Assembly: GCF_015476235.1 (NCBI RefSeq)
Contig: NZ_CP064338.1
Coordinates: forward strand, 434,001 to 498,000
Length of the DNA stretch: 64,000 nt
Source: Caldimonas thermodepolymerans
GTDB lineage: Bacteria; Pseudomonadota; Gammaproteobacteria; Burkholderiales; Burkholderiaceae_C
Direction: 5' to 3'
Both the position numbers and the translations under genes were made by a program. The first letter of the stretch is position 1. Each line of letters begins with the position of its first letter. The notes under the pieces are model-generated. The model had not been told where the DNA came from. It saw only the letters and a program-made list of their open reading frames with translations, and did not search any database. This document shows, one piece after another, positions 27,639-35,884 of this stretch.

Positions 27639-28139
27639 CTACCGGGGTGGTGCCGGCGGCAGCGCCAGTGCCGGCTCGAACTTGGCGCGCTTGACCGAGA
27701 AATACGCCTTCACGTTGCGCACGTTCAGGTCGCTGGTCAGCAGGCGCCGGACCAGCGCGTGGTAGCCATCCATGTCGCGCACGTGCGTCACCAGCACGAA
27801 GTCCGGCCCGCCGCTGGTGCGGTAGCACTGCTGCACCGCCGGCTCGGCCACCGCGCGCGCCTCGAAGGCGTCCAGCTTCTCGGCCGACTGCTGGTCCAGC
27901 GTCACCTCGATGATGGTGGTCAGCCCCGCGTTCCAGCCGTCGATCGACAGCAGTGCGACGCGCCGCTCGATGATGCCGGCGTCCACCAGCCGCCTGACCC
28001 GCCGCAGGCAGGTGGCCGGCGAGACGTGCACCTGCTCCGCCAGGGCCTGGTTGCTCAGCGACGCGTCGCGCTGCAGCTGCTCCAGCAGGCGCAGGTCCAG
28101 GGCATCCAGATGAGGGGGTGGAGTGGTGGAATCTTGCAT
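27639..28139 (-). CDS. Lrp/AsnC family transcriptional regulator
   Basis: A 166-residue regulator with an N-terminal helix-turn-helix (LDALDLRLLEQLQRDASLSNQALAEQVHVSPATCLRRVRRL, residues about 11-50) and a C-terminal RAM ligand-binding domain (GGPDFVLVTHVRDMDGYHALVRRLL). It is divergent from glmS across a 151-base AT-richer gap with palindromic sequence, so autoregulation and control of glmS are both possible. The ATG at 28139 is preferred; an in-frame ATG 26 codons upstream lies inside the presumed promoter. Confidence 0.94.
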   Translation of the reverse strand: MQDSTTPPPHLDALDLRLLEQLQRDASLSNQALAEQVHVSPATCLRRVRRLVDAGIIERRVALLSIDGWNAGLTTIIEVTLDQQSAEKLDAFEARAVAEPAVQQCYRTSGGPDFVLVTHVRDMDGYHALVRRLLTSDLNVRNVKAYFSVKRAKFEPALALPPAPPR

Positions 28140-28194
28140 GTGGTGTGGCTGTGTGAAGTAAATCGCCGTACGAAAGCCGTTCAATCCTATTCCG

Positions 28195-28229
28195 CCATAT
28201 GGGACCATATATTGCAAGAAAATTTCTTG
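28195..28229. promoter_or_regulatory. Palindromic operator-like site between the Lrp-type gene and glmS
   Basis: CCATAT occurs at 28195-28200 and again at 28205-28210, one helical turn apart. A near-perfect 15-bp palindrome CAAGAAA-A-TTTCTTG follows at 28215-28229. The region is clearly more AT-rich than its surroundings. Dyad, AT-rich boxes spaced by helical turns are what Lrp/AsnC octamers bind, so this is the likely operator. The gap must also hold both promoters. Confidence 0.55.
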
Positions 28230-28290
28230 ATGCCCTCCCTACCATGCGCGGACCCGGTCCACACCTTTGTCTTTTGTCCAGGAGTTCGCC

Positions 28291-30174
28291 ATGTGCGGCA
28301 TCGTCGGCGCGGTCAGCCAACGCAACATCGTCCCCATCCTCATCGAAGGCCTGAAGCGGCTCGAGTACCGCGGCTATGACTCCTGCGGCGTCGCGGTGCA
28401 CCAGGCCGGCGAGCTGCGCCGCTCGCGCAGCACCTCGCGCGTGGCCGAGCTGGACGCGCTGGTGGCCGCCGAAGGCGTCGAGGGCTACACCGGCATCGCC
28501 CACACCCGCTGGGCCACCCATGGCGCGCCGGCGGTGCACAACGCCCATCCGCATTTCTCGCACGGGCCGGGGGCCGAGGCCTACGCCTCGCGGCCGGGGC
28601 GCATCGCGCTGGTGCACAACGGCATCATCGAGAACCACGACGAGCTGCGCCAGGAGCTGATCGCCAAGGGCTACGTGTTCGCCAGCCAGACCGACACCGA
28701 GGTCATCGCGCACCTGATCGACCAGCTCTACGACGGCGACCTGTTCGACGCGGTCAAGCGCGCCACGCTCAAGCTCAAGGGCGCCTACGCGATCGCGGTG
28801 TTCTGCCGCGACGAGCCGCACCGCGTGGTCGGCGCGCGCGAGGGCTCGCCGCTGGTGCTGGGCGTGGGCACGGCCGAGGGCGCGGACGAGAACTTCCTCG
28901 CCTCCGACGCGATGGCGCTGGCCGGCGTGACCGACCAGATCATCTACCTGGAGGAAGGCGACGTCGTCGACCTGCAGCTGGGCAAGTACTGGATCGAATC
29001 GGCCGCCGGCGCCGAGGTGCCCGGCCGCTTCGCGCGCGTCGAGCGCCCGGTGCGTACCGTGCTCGCGCACACCGGCGCAGCCGAGCTGGGCCCCTACCGC
29101 CACTACATGCAGAAGGAGATCTTCGAGCAGCCGCGCGCGGTGGGCGACACCATCGCCGACATCGAGAGCATCACGCCCGAGCTGTTCGGCGACGGTGCCT
29201 ATGCGGTGTTCAAGGACGTCGAGCAGGTGCTGATCCTGGCCTGCGGCACCAGCTACTACGCCGGCTCCACCGCCAAGTACTGGCTCGAGTCGATCGCGAA
29301 GATCCCCACCAGCGTCGAGATCGCGAGCGAATACCGCTACCGCGACAGCGTGCCCAACCCGAAGACGCTGGTCGTGACGATCTCGCAGTCGGGCGAGACG
29401 GCCGACACCATCGCCGCGCTCAAGCACGCGCGGTCGCTGGGCATGGCGCACACGCTGACCATCTGCAACGTCGCCACCAGTGCGATGGTGCGCGAGTGCA
29501 AGCTCGCCTACATCACGCGCGCCGGCGTCGAAATCGGCGTGGCCTCGACCAAGGCCTTCACGACGCAGCTGGCGGCGCTGTTCCTGCTGACGCTGGCGCT
29601 CGCGCAGGTGCGCGGCCACCTGACCGAGGAACAGGAAGCCACCCACATCAAGGCGCTGCGCCACCTGCCCGTGGCGCTGCAGGCCGTGCTCGCGCTCGAG
29701 CCCCAGGTGATCGCCTGGGCCGAGGAGTTCGCGCGCAAGGAGAACGCGCTGTTCCTGGGCCGCGGCCTGCACTACCCGATCGCGCTGGAAGGCGCGCTCA
29801 AGCTCAAGGAAATCAGCTACATCCACGCCGAGGCCTACCCGGCCGGCGAGCTCAAGCACGGGCCGCTGGCGCTGGTGACCGCCGCGATGCCGGTGGTGAC
29901 GGTGGCGCCCAACGACGCGCTGCTCGAGAAGCTCAAGAGCAACATGCAGGAAGTGCGCGCGCGCGGCGGCGAGCTGTTCGTCTTTGCCGACGCCGACACC
30001 CGCATCGAAAGCGAGCCCGGCATCCACGTGATCCGCATGCCCGAGCACTACGGCCCGCTGTCCCCCATCCTGCACGTGGTGCCGCTGCAGCTGCTGGCCT
30101 ACCACACCGCCTGCGCGCGGGGGACGGACGTGGACAAGCCGCGGAATCTGGCGAAGTCGGTGACGGTGGAGTGA
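28291..30174 (+). CDS. glmS: Glutamine-fructose-6-phosphate aminotransferase (isomerizing)
   Basis: A 627-residue enzyme making glucosamine-6-phosphate from fructose-6-phosphate and glutamine. The N-terminal class II glutamine amidotransferase domain has Cys2 as nucleophile after Met removal (MCGIVGAV) and HTRWATHG. Two SIS sugar-isomerase domains follow (SQSGETADT and the C-terminal LKHGPLAL region), ending in the conserved KSVTVE tail. Slightly longer than the E. coli enzyme. No ribozyme would be expected in a Gram-negative leader, and none was seen. Confidence 0.98.
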   Translation: MCGIVGAVSQRNIVPILIEGLKRLEYRGYDSCGVAVHQAGELRRSRSTSRVAELDALVAAEGVEGYTGIAHTRWATHGAPAVHNAHPHFSHGPGAEAYASRPGRIALVHNGIIENHDELRQELIAKGYVFASQTDTEVIAHLIDQLYDGDLFDAVKRATLKLKGAYAIAVFCRDEPHRVVGAREGSPLVLGVGTAEGADENFLASDAMALAGVTDQIIYLEEGDVVDLQLGKYWIESAAGAEVPGRFARVERPVRTVLAHTGAAELGPYRHYMQKEIFEQPRAVGDTIADIESITPELFGDGAYAVFKDVEQVLILACGTSYYAGSTAKYWLESIAKIPTSVEIASEYRYRDSVPNPKTLVVTISQSGETADTIAALKHARSLGMAHTLTICNVATSAMVRECKLAYITRAGVEIGVASTKAFTTQLAALFLLTLALAQVRGHLTEEQEATHIKALRHLPVALQAVLALEPQVIAWAEEFARKENALFLGRGLHYPIALEGALKLKEISYIHAEAYPAGELKHGPLALVTAAMPVVTVAPNDALLEKLKSNMQEVRARGGELFVFADADTRIESEPGIHVIRMPEHYGPLSPILHVVPLQLLAYHTACARGTDVDKPRNLAKSVTVE

Positions 30175-30326
30175 CTTGGGCTGATCCTGGACGGACGCGA
30201 TCGCCCACAACGTCTGTCCGACCGGTCGCTCTGATCGCGAACCTGCGCTGCACCAGCTTCCCAGTCAGAGTAGAGAGGGGCACATGGGGCGATCGGCAGA
30301 ATGCGATCGACATCGAACTGGACACC

Positions 30327-30497
30327 ATGAAGAAGACAAGGCTAAGCACGGACAGGGAAATACTTGAGTGCATCTACAGCGAGTACGCAAGTGCACTCGC
30401 CTGCTCGGGACGTGGCGCAAGCCACAGCGTTGACCGCCTGGTCCTTGCGGATGGTGCGACGAGACCATCCGGGTTACGGTCCGTGGCAATCCCTTGA
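30327..30497 (+). pseudogene. Possible gene remnant (56-codon ORF) downstream of glmS
   Basis: The 336 bases between glmS and the hydrolase gene hold no complete gene. A small ORF starts MKKTRLSTDREILECIYSEY, with AT-richer codons that look like the real start of a protein. After about 25 codons the composition returns to the GC-rich background and the reading becomes non-protein-like. It may be the surviving 5' end of a deleted, foreign gene. Family not recognised. Confidence 0.35.
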
Positions 30498-30510
30498 AGC
30501 CCGTTCCTGC

Positions 30511-31317
30511 ATGATCTCGCCCGACACCCATCGCATCCAGACTCCCCACGGTTCACTGCATGTCCAGTCCTGGACCCCGCCGGTGCCGCAGCGCGCGCCA
30601 TCGCTCATCCTCCTGCACGACTCCCTCGGCAGCGTCGCCCTCTGGCGCGACTTCCCCGAGCGCCTGGCCCAAGCCACCGGGCGGCAGGTGATCGCCTATG
30701 ACCGGCTGGGGTTCGGCCAGTCGGACGCGCGGCACGACCGGCTGCCGACGAGCTTCGTGCGCGACGAGGCGCATGGCGACTTCGCGGCGGTGGTGCGGCA
30801 CTTCGGGCTGGAGCAGTTCGTCGTGCTGGGCCACAGCGTGGGCGGCGGCATGGGCGTGTGCGTGGCGGCGGCGTATCCGCAGGCCTGCGTCGGGCTGGTG
30901 ACGATCTCGGCGCAGGCGTTCGTCGAATCGGTGACGCTGGACGGGCTGCGCGAGGCGCAGGCGCGGTTCGCGCAGCCGGGGCAGCTGGAGCGGCTGCAGA
31001 AGTATCACGGCGACAAGGCAGCCTGGGTGCTGGAGGCGTGGCTGGGCACCTGGCTGTCGGAGGAGTTCAGCACCTGGACCCTGGACGAGCGGCTGGCGCA
31101 GGTGCGCTGCCCGGTGCTGTGCATCCACGGCGACCGGGACGAGTACGGGTCGCTGGCCCACCAGGAGCGCATCGCCGCCGGCGTGCGGGGGCCGGTGGTG
31201 CGGCGCGTGCTGTCGCCGGGCGGGCATTTCCCGCACCGGGAGCAGCCCGAGTGGGTGATCGCCGAGGTGCAGCAGTTCCTCGCCGCCCACGTGGCTCCGG
31301 CGGCCCCGGTGGCCTGA
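30511..31317 (+). CDS. Alpha/beta-fold hydrolase
   Basis: A 268-residue enzyme with the alpha/beta hydrolase layout: oxyanion region LLHDSLGSVALWRDFP, YDRLGFGQSD, nucleophile elbow GHSVGG (Ser near residue 112), acid in CIHGDRDEY, and the late histidine in SPGGHFPHREQ. The substrate cannot be told. The ATG at 30511 is chosen because residues before it lie in the remnant region and are not fold-like. It ends about 50 bases before the convergent GFA gene. Confidence 0.9.
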   Translation: MISPDTHRIQTPHGSLHVQSWTPPVPQRAPSLILLHDSLGSVALWRDFPERLAQATGRQVIAYDRLGFGQSDARHDRLPTSFVRDEAHGDFAAVVRHFGLEQFVVLGHSVGGGMGVCVAAAYPQACVGLVTISAQAFVESVTLDGLREAQARFAQPGQLERLQKYHGDKAAWVLEAWLGTWLSEEFSTWTLDERLAQVRCPVLCIHGDRDEYGSLAHQERIAAGVRGPVVRRVLSPGGHFPHREQPEWVIAEVQQFLAAHVAPAAPVA

Positions 31318-31370
31318 AGGCCCGGGCCTCTCTTACCGACTTCACGCCGGCATGGCTCGCCGGGCCGGGC

Positions 31371-31763
31371 TCAGTCCTCGAACCGGGTCGAGGTGTCGCG
31401 GTCCCGCTCGTAGTGGTGTCGCAGCGGAAACGGCGGCAGCCAGGATTCGCGCCGGACGGTCCAGCTTTCGTAGGTGGGCACGAACTGGTCCGGCGCATCG
31501 AGGGCGCCCAGGTTGACGAAGACTTCGTCGCCGCCGCGCCCGAACACGGGCGAACCGCAGCGGGGGCAGAAGTGCCGGCCGCGGTAGCTGGCGGACTCGC
31601 CTTCGACGGTCACGGCGTCCGCGGGGAACACCGCCGACCCGTGGAACAGCGCGCCGTGGTGCTTGCGGCAGTCGAGGCAGTGGCACAGGCCGACGCGGTA
31701 GGGGCGGCCGGTGGCCACCAGGCGCACCTGGCCGCACAGGCAGCCGCCGGTGTAGCGATCCAT
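31371..31763 (-). CDS. GFA family protein (glutathione-dependent formaldehyde-activating fold)
   Basis: A 130-residue zinc-binding protein with the GFA pattern: GGCLCGQVRL, CHCLDCRK and FCPRCGSPVF, which supply the cysteine ligands of two zinc sites. The founding member speeds the reaction of formaldehyde with glutathione; most homologues have no shown activity. The ATG at 31763 with upstream AAAGGAGGACCC is a strong start. The accessory island begins 78 bases upstream of its start codon, so the inserted DNA may have displaced its natural promoter. Confidence 0.9.
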   Translation of the reverse strand: MDRYTGGCLCGQVRLVATGRPYRVGLCHCLDCRKHHGALFHGSAVFPADAVTVEGESASYRGRHFCPRCGSPVFGRGGDEVFVNLGALDAPDQFVPTYESWTVRRESWLPPFPLRHHYERDRDTSTRFED

Positions 31764-31841
31764 GCGGTGGGTCCTCCTTTCCCGGCCCGAGGGGGACGGG
31801 CTGCGGCCATTGTCGGGCGGCGCCGCGGGGCGGCACGACAT

Positions 31842-32715
31842 CGTAAGCTTCCCCGTCAAGCAGGCATTTCAAAAGTAGAACTTCCGGCGACGCGTTGGCG
31901 GTACTCGGCCGGGGTCAGATCGCCGAGCGAATCGTGGGGACGCTCCTCGTTGTACTCGAGCATCCACCAGTACGCGGCCTCGCGCACGTCGTCGAGGCGG
32001 GTGAACAGGTGCTGGTCCAGGACCTCCTCGCGGAAGGTCCGATTGAAGCGTTCGATGTAGGCGTTCTGGTTGGGCTTGCCGGGCTGGATGTACCGGATGG
32101 CCATGCCGTTGAGCTTGGCCCACTGCACGAAGGCCTCGCCCAGGAACTCCGGGCCGTTGTTGGTACGCAGGACCTGCGGCAGGCCGTGGTCGCGCTTGAG
32201 CTGCTCGAAGATGCGGACCAGGCGCGTGGACGAGATCGAGGTGTCGACCTCGATGTGCAGCGCCTCGCGGTTGAAGTCGTCGACCACGTTGAAGGTCCGG
32301 AAGCGGCGGCCACACGCCAGCGCGTCGGCCATGAAATCCGCTGACCAGACGGCATCGGGCAGCAGGGGAACGTAGAGCGGTACGCGTTCGCGCTTGGGCA
32401 GCCGCTGCTTGGCCTTGCGGCGCAGATTGAGCTTCATCGCCTTGTACACTCGGTAGATTCGCTTGTGGTTCCAGTCCGGACGCGCACGGCGCAGGACCTT
32501 GCAACACTTCCAGAAGCCGCGGCTCGGGCGATTCTCGACCACCTCGGCCAGGGCCGCGATGATCTCGGCATCCCGTACCGTCCAGTGCACCGGCGGCTGG
32601 TACCACGCTGCCCGCGACAACCCAACGCAATCACAGGACCGGCTCAGGGGCCGCGTGTGCACCTCGACCAGGTACCGCACGGCCTCGCGCTTCTACTCCG
32701 GCCCTACAGTTTTTT
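31842..32715 (-). mobile_element. IS3-family (IS407-like) element, truncated copy
   Basis: The left end CGTAAGCTTCCCCG (31842-31855) is identical to both ends of the complete copy at 35871-37072. The two copies match almost base for base through orfB. The match stops inside the poly-A frameshift run (T6 on this strand, 32710-32715), where the ISL3-family element begins. orfA and the right end are missing, so this copy cannot move alone. Confidence 0.92.
31856..32715 (-). pseudogene. IS3-family transposase OrfB, truncated and catalytically altered
   Basis: About 285 codons of OrfB (rve integrase core) remain, nearly identical to the complete copy. The middle catalytic Asp of the DDE triad is changed: RTNNGPEF here, RTDNGPEF in the other copy (C to T at 32161 on the plus strand). 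Other differences include LNLRRK for LDLRRK, ENRPSR for ENHPSR and RTFREEV for RTFRKEV. With orfA absent and the triad broken, no active transposase is expected. Confidence 0.9.
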
Positions 32716-34026
32716 GGTTCTTCACCCAAGTCCGGGGAAGGCCGCCCGGATCTTCAGGAAGAAGTAGGCGTCGTCCCGGTAGCCGTAGGCCACCCGCTTG
32801 ATGACCTTGATCTTGTTGTTGATGCCTTCGACCAGATTGGTTCCCAGCGGCCAGCGGCAGTGGGCCAGGATCCCCGACAGGTAGGGCTCGAGCCGCCGCA
32901 CGAACACGCGCAGCGGCTCCAGGCCGCTGCGCAGGGCTCGTCGCTTCCAGCTCTTCCACGCTTTCCAGGCCCATGCCTCGCGCCGGTAGCGCCATAGCCC
33001 CTTCAGGTCTTCTTTCAGCAGGTAGACCGTCAACAAGGCCTTGTTGGCCGCCAGCAGCTCTTCCAGCCGCACCACCTGCTCGTCGGGCACGTTCTCCCGA
33101 TTACGAAGTAGCAGCCAGCGCGATGTCTTGACCACCCGCCGGGCCGGCTTATCGGCGCGCAGCCGGTCTGCCTCGTCCACCCGGACCCGGTCGATCACCT
33201 CCCGGCCGTACTTGGCCACGACATGGAACAGGTCGTAGACGACCTCCGCGTTCGGGCAATGCGCCCGAACCTCCAGGTCGTAGGCGGAGTTCATGTCCAT
33301 CGCCACGGCGCGGACCTGGGCGCAGCGCACCGGGCCCAGCAGCTCAAAAAACGGCCTGATTTCCGCTCTCGAACGCCCGCGCCCCACCCACAGCACCCGC
33401 TTGCGCTCGGGGTCGACCACCACGGTCGCGTACCGGTGGCCCTTCTGGATCGCGAACCCGTCCATCGCCAGCAGCCGCACGCCGTCCAGGTTCGGCGGGC
33501 CCAGCGAGCGCTCCAGATGCCGGAAGTCGATCGCTTTGACCGTCTTCCAGTCCAGCCCGAACCACCGGGCGGTGTGCCGCACCGATGTCCCGGCGCACAG
33601 CCGGGCCACGCTCTCGGCCAGCCGCCGGGTCACCCGGGCGTGGGGGGCTAGCCAGTCCAGTCGCTCAAGCCTCGGGCCGCAGCGCGGGCAGGCCAGGCGC
33701 AGCCGCGGTACCCACAATTCCACCGCGTATTCGAACAGCGGCAGGTCCCGGATCCGGCGAACGGTCTGGTCGTGGATGGCCGCTACCGGCTGGTCACAGC
33801 CCGAACAAAGGCGCTCTGCGCCCTCTACGGGCGCCAGTTCCAGCACCGCCCAGGACTGGCCGCCCCGATCCTCCTGACGCCAATCCCATACGCGATAACC
33901 CTTCCAGCCACCCAGCTGGGACATACAATCCACTTCGGCCACGGCCGGCCCCGTTTTGTTGCCTCGAGAACAACAATTCTGCCGGGTCGGCCGTGCGCCT
34001 CTCTCCCCTCAGTTGGGAGAAGAACC
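32716..34026 (-). mobile_element. ISL3-family insertion sequence, complete
   Basis: A 1311-base element bounded by imperfect inverted repeats. The left end reads GGTTCTTCACCCAAGTCCGG and the right end, read inward, GGTTCTTCTCCCAACTGAGG, so the first 14 bases differ at one position. It carries one transposase gene whose stop codon lies inside the left repeat, as is usual for the family. The expected 8-bp target duplication is absent (AGTTTTTT on the left, GTTAAAAT on the right). Confidence 0.88.
32722..33924 (-). CDS. ISL3-family transposase
   Basis: A 400-residue transposase. An N-terminal zinc-ribbon region (CSGC ... CPRC) and helix-turn-helix (SVRHTARWFGLDWKTVK) precede the DDE core: first Asp in LLAMDGFAIQKG, second in AVAMDMNSAYD, and Glu in NLVEGINNKIKVIKR. 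This order and the VYDLFHVV block are typical of ISL3. The ATG at 33924 is chosen; a GTG at 33942 would add six residues. It appears intact. Confidence 0.93.
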   Translation of the reverse strand: MSQLGGWKGYRVWDWRQEDRGGQSWAVLELAPVEGAERLCSGCDQPVAAIHDQTVRRIRDLPLFEYAVELWVPRLRLACPRCGPRLERLDWLAPHARVTRRLAESVARLCAGTSVRHTARWFGLDWKTVKAIDFRHLERSLGPPNLDGVRLLAMDGFAIQKGHRYATVVVDPERKRVLWVGRGRSRAEIRPFFELLGPVRCAQVRAVAMDMNSAYDLEVRAHCPNAEVVYDLFHVVAKYGREVIDRVRVDEADRLRADKPARRVVKTSRWLLLRNRENVPDEQVVRLEELLAANKALLTVYLLKEDLKGLWRYRREAWAWKAWKSWKRRALRSGLEPLRVFVRRLEPYLSGILAHCRWPLGTNLVEGINNKIKVIKRVAYGYRDDAYFFLKIRAAFPGLG

Positions 34027-34034
34027 GTTAAAAT

Positions 34035-34073
34035 GGGGCCGGGAGTTCAGGGCTGAACCTGGCCCCGTTTTTT
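34035..34073 (+). terminator. Terminator-like hairpin upstream of the ATPase gene
   Basis: GGGGCC-GGGA-GTTCAG-GG-CTGAAC-CT-GGCCCC is followed by GTTTTTT (T run 34068-34073). The two 6-bp paired segments are perfect. It would stop transcription coming from the left and lies 38 bases before the ATPase start, so the promoter of that gene must lie within or after it. The CTGAACCTGGCCC arm recurs, with one change, just after the ATPase gene. Confidence 0.65.
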
Positions 34074-34111
34074 ATCGAACGCCTTTTTTCACTAATAGCT
34101 CAGGGGGAGCT

Positions 34112-35583
34112 ATGAACGTTGGTGAGATTCAGCGCATAAGGGATCAGTTTCAAGGTGGGTTGTGGCCTCAGTTCCTAGATCGGGTCGACATTAGCGGGCT
34201 TCGTGGTTGGCAGGGGCAGTCCGTTCAATTCAAATTCCCGGTATCGGCGATTGTTGGCGAAAATGGCGCAGGAAAAAGTACTGTCTTAAAAGTTGCCGCT
34301 TCTGCGTACGAGAGGACGAAAGAAACGGGTTACTACCCTTCCGATTTCTTCCTGGACACGCACTGGGATAAGTTGAGCAACATAGAATTGGGATACTCAA
34401 TAAAGCTTGGAGATGCGTCTGTTAGTTTCAAGATAAAGAAGCCTACCAAGCGGTGGAGCTTCCCAGAGAAACGTCACGCGCGGCCCGTGTACTGGTTCGA
34501 TGTTGCTCGAACGCTTCCGCTGGATGCAACTGCAGGTTACGCAAAGGTTGCTCGCTTGGCTGCAGGCGAGATCTCAACAGAAGCCTTAAGTGACGAATAT
34601 AGGGCCAAGCTTTCTTACATCCTTGGTCGTGAGTATAAAGATGCGCGATTCGCGGCCCCGGATGTAAACGAGAAGCGCACAGTAGGGTTGCTCCGCAGGG
34701 ATTCGGTGAGATTTCGCAATTTCACCAAGGTGCAGGTGAGGATACATCTCTCGACCTCATGCGGGTACTACAAGAGGTGCCGGATTACTCTCTGATCATT
34801 ATCGATGAAGTCGAAGCTTCACTACATCCTAAAGCTCAAAGGCGGCTTATAAACTTCCTGATTGAATTGAGCAGGTTGCGTCGCGCGCAAGTTATTGTTT
34901 CGACGCATAGCCCATATATATTGGAGGAGTTGCCGCCTGAGGCTCGCATTCTCCTTCTTCCAACTGCTACCGGGCCGAGCGTTGTATACGGCGCCAGCCC
35001 TGAGTTCTCGTTGACAAAATTGGATGATGTGGCGCATCCAGAGGCTTTCCTCTACGTCGAAGATAATTTCGCTCAGATCTGGTGTAGGGAGATCTTGGCA
35101 ACGCACCCCGAGGGTGCTGACCTTCTGTCTCACATCAAGATATCAGCGGTGGGGCCGGCGAATGTGGTTGCGATGATGGGGAAGCTAGCCTCTGAAGGCA
35201 AGCTTCCGCGGCCGGGCTTGGGCGTTCTTGATGGCGATCAAGAATCCAAGCCTGGTTGTGTGAAGTTGCCGGGTGACAAAGCTCCCGAGCAGATCGTTTT
35301 TCATGGGTTACGGGCGGCCAATTGGGGTCAGCTGCATGACCGTTTCGGTGTCGGTGCTGGGAGCTTGCATACGTATTTTGAAGACGCGATGCTCAATCCG
35401 GACTTCCATAAGTGGCCTGAATTAGTGGGCGATAAGATTCTCAAGAGCCGAACGAGTGTTTGGGAAACTATAGTGACGGAGTGGTGCCGAATTTGTCTGG
35501 ATAACCAGACTCGGGATGCCTTCGTGCTTTCGGTGAAGAATGTGCTCCCGGAAAACAGCGGGCAAGGTGCTAAGAACATATGA
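34112..35583 (+). pseudogene. OLD-like AAA/ABC-type ATPase with probable C-terminal TOPRIM domain, frameshifted
   Basis: Two overlapping frames (34112-34794 and the frame through 35583) encode one protein of about 490 residues if one T is restored near 34702, turning GGATTC into GGATTTC. The restored protein has Walker A GENGAGKST (49-57), an ABC-like signature SQFHQGAGED (about 202-211), Walker B LIIIDE (Asp232, Glu233) and the switch histidine in STHSP (His266). The C-terminal part has an FLYVED glutamate (317) and LDGD aspartates (374, 376) spaced as in TOPRIM nucleases. This matches OLD-family ATPase-nucleases, many of which act in phage defence, but the protein is shorter than most. GGGGGAG precedes the ATG. 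Base composition is far lower in GC than the chromosome, which indicates transfer. No partner gene adjoins it. Confidence 0.82.
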
Positions 35584-35870
35584 CTAGCGGGTTCGACTAA
35601 CGGGGTCAGGTTTACTTCAATGCTGTGGACTTGCGTGTTGTCCTCGGCCGAGAACTGAACCTGACCCTTTCCTCGACCAGGTTCCTCCCGGGCCATCCGT
35701 CCGCTCTTGGTTAGTAAGGCTCCTGCTGGTCAGTGCTAAAGCATGGCCTCCGCCTGCCCGCAGCGGTTACGCTCCCGTCTCCGCAAGACCACGCACTGCC
35801 CGCGCTCCCGATGGCCCGCAAGCTCTGGCTGATGTTGCTGCTGTTGATCCTGGTCGAGGTCGTGCGCGCA
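35584..35870. other. Non-coding stretch between the ATPase gene and the second IS3-family copy
   Basis: No credible gene is present. The first third holds the long inverted repeat described separately. The rest returns to chromosome-like GC content, including a hydrophobic-looking but start-less reading frame (about 35800-35865), and ends at the IS terminus. It may be chromosomal or plasmid sequence carried in with the island. Confidence 0.5.
35603..35667. repeat. Inverted repeat after the ATPase gene (REP/MITE-like)
   Basis: GGGTCAGGTT at 35603-35612 pairs perfectly with AACCTGACCC at 35658-35667, with the small palindrome CTCGGCCGAG at 35643-35652 between them. Such hairpins with a GGGTCAGGTT end resemble short mobile palindromes seen in betaproteobacteria, but no encoded transposase is attached. 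A TTT follows, so it could also end transcription of the ATPase gene. Confidence 0.6.
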
Positions 35871-35884
35871 CGTAAGCTTCCCCG

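Noticed and set aside
28140-28290. glmS ribozyme-type riboswitch in the glmS leader
   Set aside because: That ribozyme is found in Gram-positive bacteria. The leader here is short and shows a protein-operator-like dyad instead of the ribozyme core.
27226-30210. A 994-codon open frame on the minus strand opposite glmS and the diguanylate cyclase
   Set aside because: Antisense to glmS and the GGDEF gene, whose motifs are complete. No recognisable domain in the translation.
34690-34760. Programmed -1 frameshift joining the two ATPase frames
   Set aside because: No heptameric slippery sequence lies at the junction (GGGATTCGG) and no downstream stem was evident, so a one-base deletion is simpler.
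34112-34794. A separate short ATPase gene followed by a second independent gene
   Set aside because: The signature motif needed between Walker A and Walker B appears only when the two frames are joined at 34702, so they are one broken gene, not two.
35600-35670. CRISPR repeat or phage attachment site
   Set aside because: Only one hairpin with unequal spacers is present, no repeat-spacer periodicity, and no integrase or tRNA gene nearby.
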